Part shown: positions 59,901-64,000 of the stretch, in pieces
Layout of the letters: every line of letters begins with the position of its first letter
How positions within the stretch are numbered: position 1 is the first letter of the stretch
NCBI GenBank assembly: GCA_036571765.1
Contig: BROE01000007.1
Coordinates: 849,404-913,403 of the forward strand
Source: Plecoglossus altivelis
Taxonomy: Eukaryota; Chordata; Actinopteri; Osmeriformes; Plecoglossidae
Direction of reading: 5' to 3'
DNA length: 64,000 nt
Translations under genes and position numbers: made by a program
Notes under the pieces: model-generated
Databases searched by the model: none
What the model saw: the letters and a program-made list of their open reading frames with translations, nothing else
What the model was told of the DNA's origin: nothing

Positions 59901-61129
59901 AGAAAATAAAGAAAAGGGTTGGATTTAGAGCAAGGGTCAATGTGGCCTTCTATCATTCCACTGCGCACATCCAGAAAGAATCAGGTAATTTTGTGATCAA
60001 TCTGATTGCCCCAATAAACTCACAGACACACACAAACATACACATACACAGAGATCACAGTGTTTATGTTGTATCCCCCCCCCCCCCCCAAAAAAAAGCA
60101 CACATGTCCAATGGCTGATCTCTTTTTGGTAGTGGTGCCTGATGTTAATGGGGTAATTTCTTAAGAATGTGCTGAGTAATCTAATAATGGGGAAATTAAT
60201 TTCATACAAGACCACAGTAATAAACATTGTTGATTTAAATATCTTGGTATGACATCAATAAAAATGACTTTAGGCAGGTCAAGTAGAGGTGTGTATTGGT
60301 TAAATTATGGCTTACTTTACAATGTATATACTGCTGTGGGTAAATGTCTTGTATTTGTAAAAAGATTAATTTGCATCAACGATAACTTAAAGTATTACAT
60401 GATGCTGACTGTTCACTGGATTCCCAAAACAAACCAAGAAATTGTTCTGTAAAAGCAGCACGGATGAATGCATCATAAAAAGATAGCTTTTAAACAGTTT
60501 AAAAGTGTGTTCAAGTGCAAAGGATATTTATGGAACACAGTTCTGATGTGTCCTTTGTGTGGCTTCTGCTTGCAACAGTCAGCAATTAAAAAACAGGCTG
60601 ACACTCTCTCAAGTTACTGCTTAAGTGTCCGTAAACAACTAAATAACTAAAACAAGTAAAGTACAGTATTTATTATAGTGTTAAAAAATGTATCACATTG
60701 TTACGTTAGTTTGACTAGATGCCAAATATGTTTTTGGTTAATTTACTAACTCTGTCTGTGCAGTTTCATCCTATAACTTCCTGCCACTATTTACTTAGTT
60801 ATCCTAATGCTTCCAGACAGAACAGTATCTAATTGTGCCCTTTTACTTGCAAACTACAATCCTTTGACCCTCAATAATCTCAGTTCAAAATGATCTTCCT
60901 GGATAAAAGATCACAACTCTGTAGGTAGATAATCGGTCTGTTAATAGATACTAACTTGATTAACACATGGTTGGTAGAGAAGAATTGGTGAGCATTACAT
61001 TTTTGTCAGCAAGAAGAGGGTAGCAAAATATACAGTTACTTGTCAATGTGTGAGTGCTTTGTGTGATTCTTTTTGTGACTCTGATTTGGTATCTGATTAT
61101 ATGAATGATATTATATGCATACGTGACTT

Positions 61130-61222
61130 GTTTTGGCTCTGTGAGGCACGACATTTCGTTCCACTGTATGCACCCGCATGTAGCGGAATGACAATAAAGC
61201 ACAACTTGAACTTGAACTTGAA
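61130..61222 (+). mobile_element. 3' end of an L2-like LINE with tail repeats
   Basis: The text CGACATTTCGTTCCACTGTA followed by GGAATGACAATAAAGCAC is the typical L2/Maui 3' end. It is followed by ACTTGAACTTGAACTTGAAC tail repeats. Confidence 0.65.
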
Positions 61223-61804
61223 CTATAATTTAAGGAAACTTAATCGGGGGGTTTTCTGCACTGAGGAGTCAGTGAGTGTTGGCATTGATGACTCATTTGT
61301 TCTGGTTCAACATGGCCACATGGAGGCGACATATTCCTCACAGGTCCAAGCTCTTTTGTTTTGAAGGAAAGAGATTTCAAAAATATATAAATATTTCCTA
61401 TATGGGGTGGTCTCAAATCCAGAGCATTGAGCACATCGACGAGAAAGAGAGAGGAAGACAGAAGGGAAGTAAAAAATAAGATGAGAGCCAGAGACAAGGA
61501 AGGGAAAGAAAATGTTTACATCATTTCATTAGCTGTTTGTCAAATATTTCATCAAAATGACTACTACTTTAACATCCCATAATTGAAACTGACCAGAACA
61601 GGTTTGAGGGAGAAAGAAAGGGAAGGGAAAGCAGGAAAAGCGAGAAGACTGCTGAAGTTGGATAAGAAGCAGAAAGAGACAGAGTGAGGTGAAAGGTGGA
61701 GGAAAGAAGGAGTGCGTGCCCCTCTTGTTAAAAGTGAGAGTACAGGGAGGGGAGAGGACAGAGGATAGTCAGAAACCGAGGGGTCATCAGTTGCTTTTGT
61801 GGAC

Positions 61805-61880
61805 ATGGGGTTGTGTGCGGTCCTGTTAATCTGTCTATCTCAGGCAGAGTTGGGGAGAGTTTGGGCGCAGGAGCAAACAG
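61805..61880 (+). CDS. Putative signal-peptide first exon of an unidentified gene
   Basis: An ATG at 61805 opens 25 codons starting MGLCAVLLICLSQA and ending AQEQT. One further nucleotide is followed by a consensus GTAAGA donor at 61881. The hydrophobic core and A-rich cleavage region fit a secretory signal. A phase-1 intron directly after the signal peptide is common in genes for extracellular modular proteins. No second exon was identified with confidence before 64000, so the gene would continue to the right. It could also be a chance match; I do not recognise the family. Confidence 0.4.
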
Positions 61881-62493
61881 GTAAGACTTCCATCGGTATT
61901 CATGATGGTAACTTGCCACACACACAACGAATTTAATGTTGTGCATTGTACTTAAAATATATATGCAAACACACAATGTCACATTCTCCGCACATGTATT
62001 TGACCATAATAGTAAAGCTATTGTTTGTTTGTTTTCTGTTCTGTTCTCATTCTCTGACAAACATGCACATAAACATACACAAACACACAAATACATATGA
62101 TCTCAAGTGCACATTACAGATAGTCTTCATAGTATGTCCAGTCTGCAAATGTCCTCAGTCTGTAAACCATCTTAGTCTGTGTATTTGCAGGATTTTTAAG
62201 GGAGATATTTTCTGACCTGAATTCCTCATCTCTAACTCTTGGCATTCACTTTGAAGACAGGAGAGTGTGTGGTTGTGTGGCTGTGTGCTGTGTTTGAGAA
62301 AGTTTGGGGCCAGTGAAGCGAAGCCTGGGAAATGTGAACATCTGTGTGAAGTGTGTCTCACATTAATCTCATGGATGTATGTTAATACTGTGTGCAATAC
62401 TGTTTGTGAATGTTGAGCATAATTGCACAGCTAAAATTTGTGATGTGTGCACTTGCTGGTCAATTCATGTGCATATGATCACCTGGAGAAATA

Positions 62494-62534
<41 letters not shown>

Positions 62535-64000
62535 TTCTGTACTCCTTGGAGATGTTGTATTTTAAGCAGCCCCCGTTCTTCTGCTGCTCCTCCTCAAACC
62601 ATCAGTGCTGCTCTAGTTTTTATGCCCTCTCTTGTGGTCCCTATAACTCTGATCAGGGGCCCAACCGCAGTGAATAACCTTCAGTAGCTATTTGACTGAG
62701 TAGTGGGAGTCACTAGACGCGATGGGGATTTAGTTGAAAACAGAATCAGCAGAATGTTTGTTCAATATTAGTGTCTCAACACGAGGTAATTCTAATGGCT
62801 TGGATGAAATTACTGCAATAATATGTCAGTCATTTCATTTTGATTGGTTAGGGCTATTGATGCACATACAAGAACATGAGTTGAGAAGATTATGCCAAGT
62901 CCGAGAAAAGCATCTCTTACTGTATGTCCAGGATGTTTTGAGAAGCACTGTGACTTTGTAGCATTGTAGTGTGCCAGTAAGCAAACACTGACTTGGAAGA
63001 ACATGCATGTTCCCATTTTGCAGCCATTTTTGTCAGTTTTCAACGGCTGAGTTGACCAGATACATGAAAAAAGTTTATTGAAAAAATTATTCATTTTTTC
63101 CACTAAACTAAATTGTCTGCTGTTTAAAGCAGTATTAAAGCTCCTTACCATGGTTAGGTCAACCTTTCCAGTCTAGTCAGTCAAAAGTTCAAGCTGTTAT
63201 ATGTTCTGATAAATTCACATTTTCACATACCTTCCTGTATACTGGGTTTAGCTACTTGTGATTGTGATGGTGTGCTATGGTTACTGCAGTCATTGATCAT
63301 CAAGATTCCAAATGGGCAGCCTTCCTTCACTCCCAAAAAATTATTTAATTACATACCTACAAGCCATGTATTACACCACGTACAAACTCGTATCTAGAAG
63401 ATCAAATAATGCGATCAGTCAATGTTTTTTTCTTATTTTAACTTGATAGAAGAACCATGACACTTTTTCATGGACATGGAAACATGTCCATGGAAACATG
63501 TGTTGAGGGAATGTGTGCGAGATCATCTCAAAGTGAGAGAAATGAACATCTTTCAGTATGAAATGTTAACATATACTTGCCATAGCATTATTGTCATGGC
63601 CACTTATTTGGTACAGTGTGTGTGTTTGTTAATGTTGGTGTGTGCATGCATGTGGGTGCATGCTTGTTTGAAAGTATTCCCTCTTGTTGACCACATTCAA
63701 TATTGTATTCAAGAAAATAATTGTCAACAACAAATATAAATCAAATTGCAACTGTCTTCATATTGGTCCTATGATCTGACAGGATGAACACCTTAGGAGC
63801 TGCATTTGTTTATGTGTATGAGCAAGGATCAATTTTCTATAATGCAACATATACATGCACATCAGAATGTCCGCCCTACTTTGGTGTCTCTCGCAATGTG
63901 TTTCCAACACCCACCAGATTTCCAAGGTTGTTGCCGCAATGCAGGCATTCCAAAGGAAGCTCACATGACTGACACATCTGGTACTGGTGTTGCCTTTCTA
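61881..64000. other. Putative first intron / intergenic, no exon recognised
   Basis: Holds a TG repeat at 62497-62533 followed by GC dinucleotides. The open frame at 63784-63972 has an acceptor-like CTGACAG before it but no recognisable domain. Confidence 0.4.
62497..62533. repeat. (TG)n / (GC)n microsatellite
   Basis: An uninterrupted TG dinucleotide run passes into GCGCGCG, an alternating purine-pyrimidine tract of the kind that can adopt Z-DNA. Confidence 0.9.

Larger units (their letters stand above)
53673..61804. other. About 8-kb intergenic region, no gene recognised
   Basis: Apart from the dickkopf-like promoter at the left, the region is AT-rich with only short chance frames. It contains a TC-rich tract near 54690-54750, a diverged tandem pair of about 22 bp near 57640-57682, an A run at 58964-58977, a C run at about 60075-60089 and an L2 3' tail at about 61130-61222. 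A GA-rich stretch at about 61600-61760 precedes the exon at 61805. No tRNA or conserved exon was identified. Confidence 0.5.

Noticed and set aside
61728..62096. 122-codon minus-strand frame
   Set aside because: Antisense of the signal-peptide exon and of CA-rich repeat text; no domain.
63784..63972. Possible second exon of the 61805 gene
   Set aside because: An acceptor-like CTGACAG precedes it, but the phase and content give no recognisable domain, and no clear donor follows.
1..64000. CRISPR array, operon, phage or plasmid features
   Set aside because: The DNA is clearly vertebrate nuclear sequence with spliced genes; the tandem repeats have no spacer structure.

Overview
The window is nuclear DNA from a ray-finned (teleost) fish. 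Genes are split into many short exons with GT-AG introns. The repeats are fish-typical: Rex3/RTE, L2, Tc1/mariner, a pogo-like element and tRNA-derived SINEs. The gene order vti1a - zdhhc6 - acsl5 - gucy2g - tectb, with alternating strands, matches in mirror image the human 10q25 block TECTB - GUCY2GP - ACSL5 - ZDHHC6 - VTI1A, as I recall it. All gene names come from reading translated exons against remembered family sequences; no search was run.

Layout. (1) 1-15366, minus: the first three coding exons of vti1a (SNARE), with the rest beyond the left edge. Intron 1 holds nested retroelement debris. (2) 15367-16831: a divergent vti1a/zdhhc6 promoter region with a 25-bp minisatellite. (3) 16832-23216, plus: complete zdhhc6 (ER palmitoyltransferase, 10 coding exons, 412 aa), with SINE, Tc1-like and pogo-like insertions in its introns. 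(4) 24352-30851, minus: complete acsl5 (long-chain acyl-CoA synthetase, 20 coding exons, 681 aa, including a 33-nt microexon). (5) 33080-45981, plus: complete gucy2g (receptor guanylate cyclase G, 22 coding exons, 1130 aa). One intron carries a Rex3 insertion with target-site duplications, and another a TTAA-flanked DNA element. (6) About 46314-49687, minus: tectb (beta-tectorin, ZP domain); eight exons are clear and the last two are proposed. (7) 51957-53672, minus: a four-exon, 200-aa dickkopf-like secreted protein. (8) 61805-61880, plus: a likely signal-peptide first exon of an unidentified gene that continues to the right.

Summing the exon lengths gives intact reading frames for zdhhc6 (1239 nt), acsl5 (2046 nt), gucy2g (3393 nt) and the dickkopf-like gene (603 nt), which is a strong internal check on the splice sites. 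The genes do not form one pathway; they are a conserved syntenic neighbourhood. I found no evidence of a novel multi-gene system. The points most worth following are the intact gucy2g (a pseudogene in human), the dickkopf-like gene with a coupled loss of two N-domain cysteines, the internally deleted Rex3 with a perfect 19-bp hairpin at its junction, and the nested insertions whose removal restores the host element.
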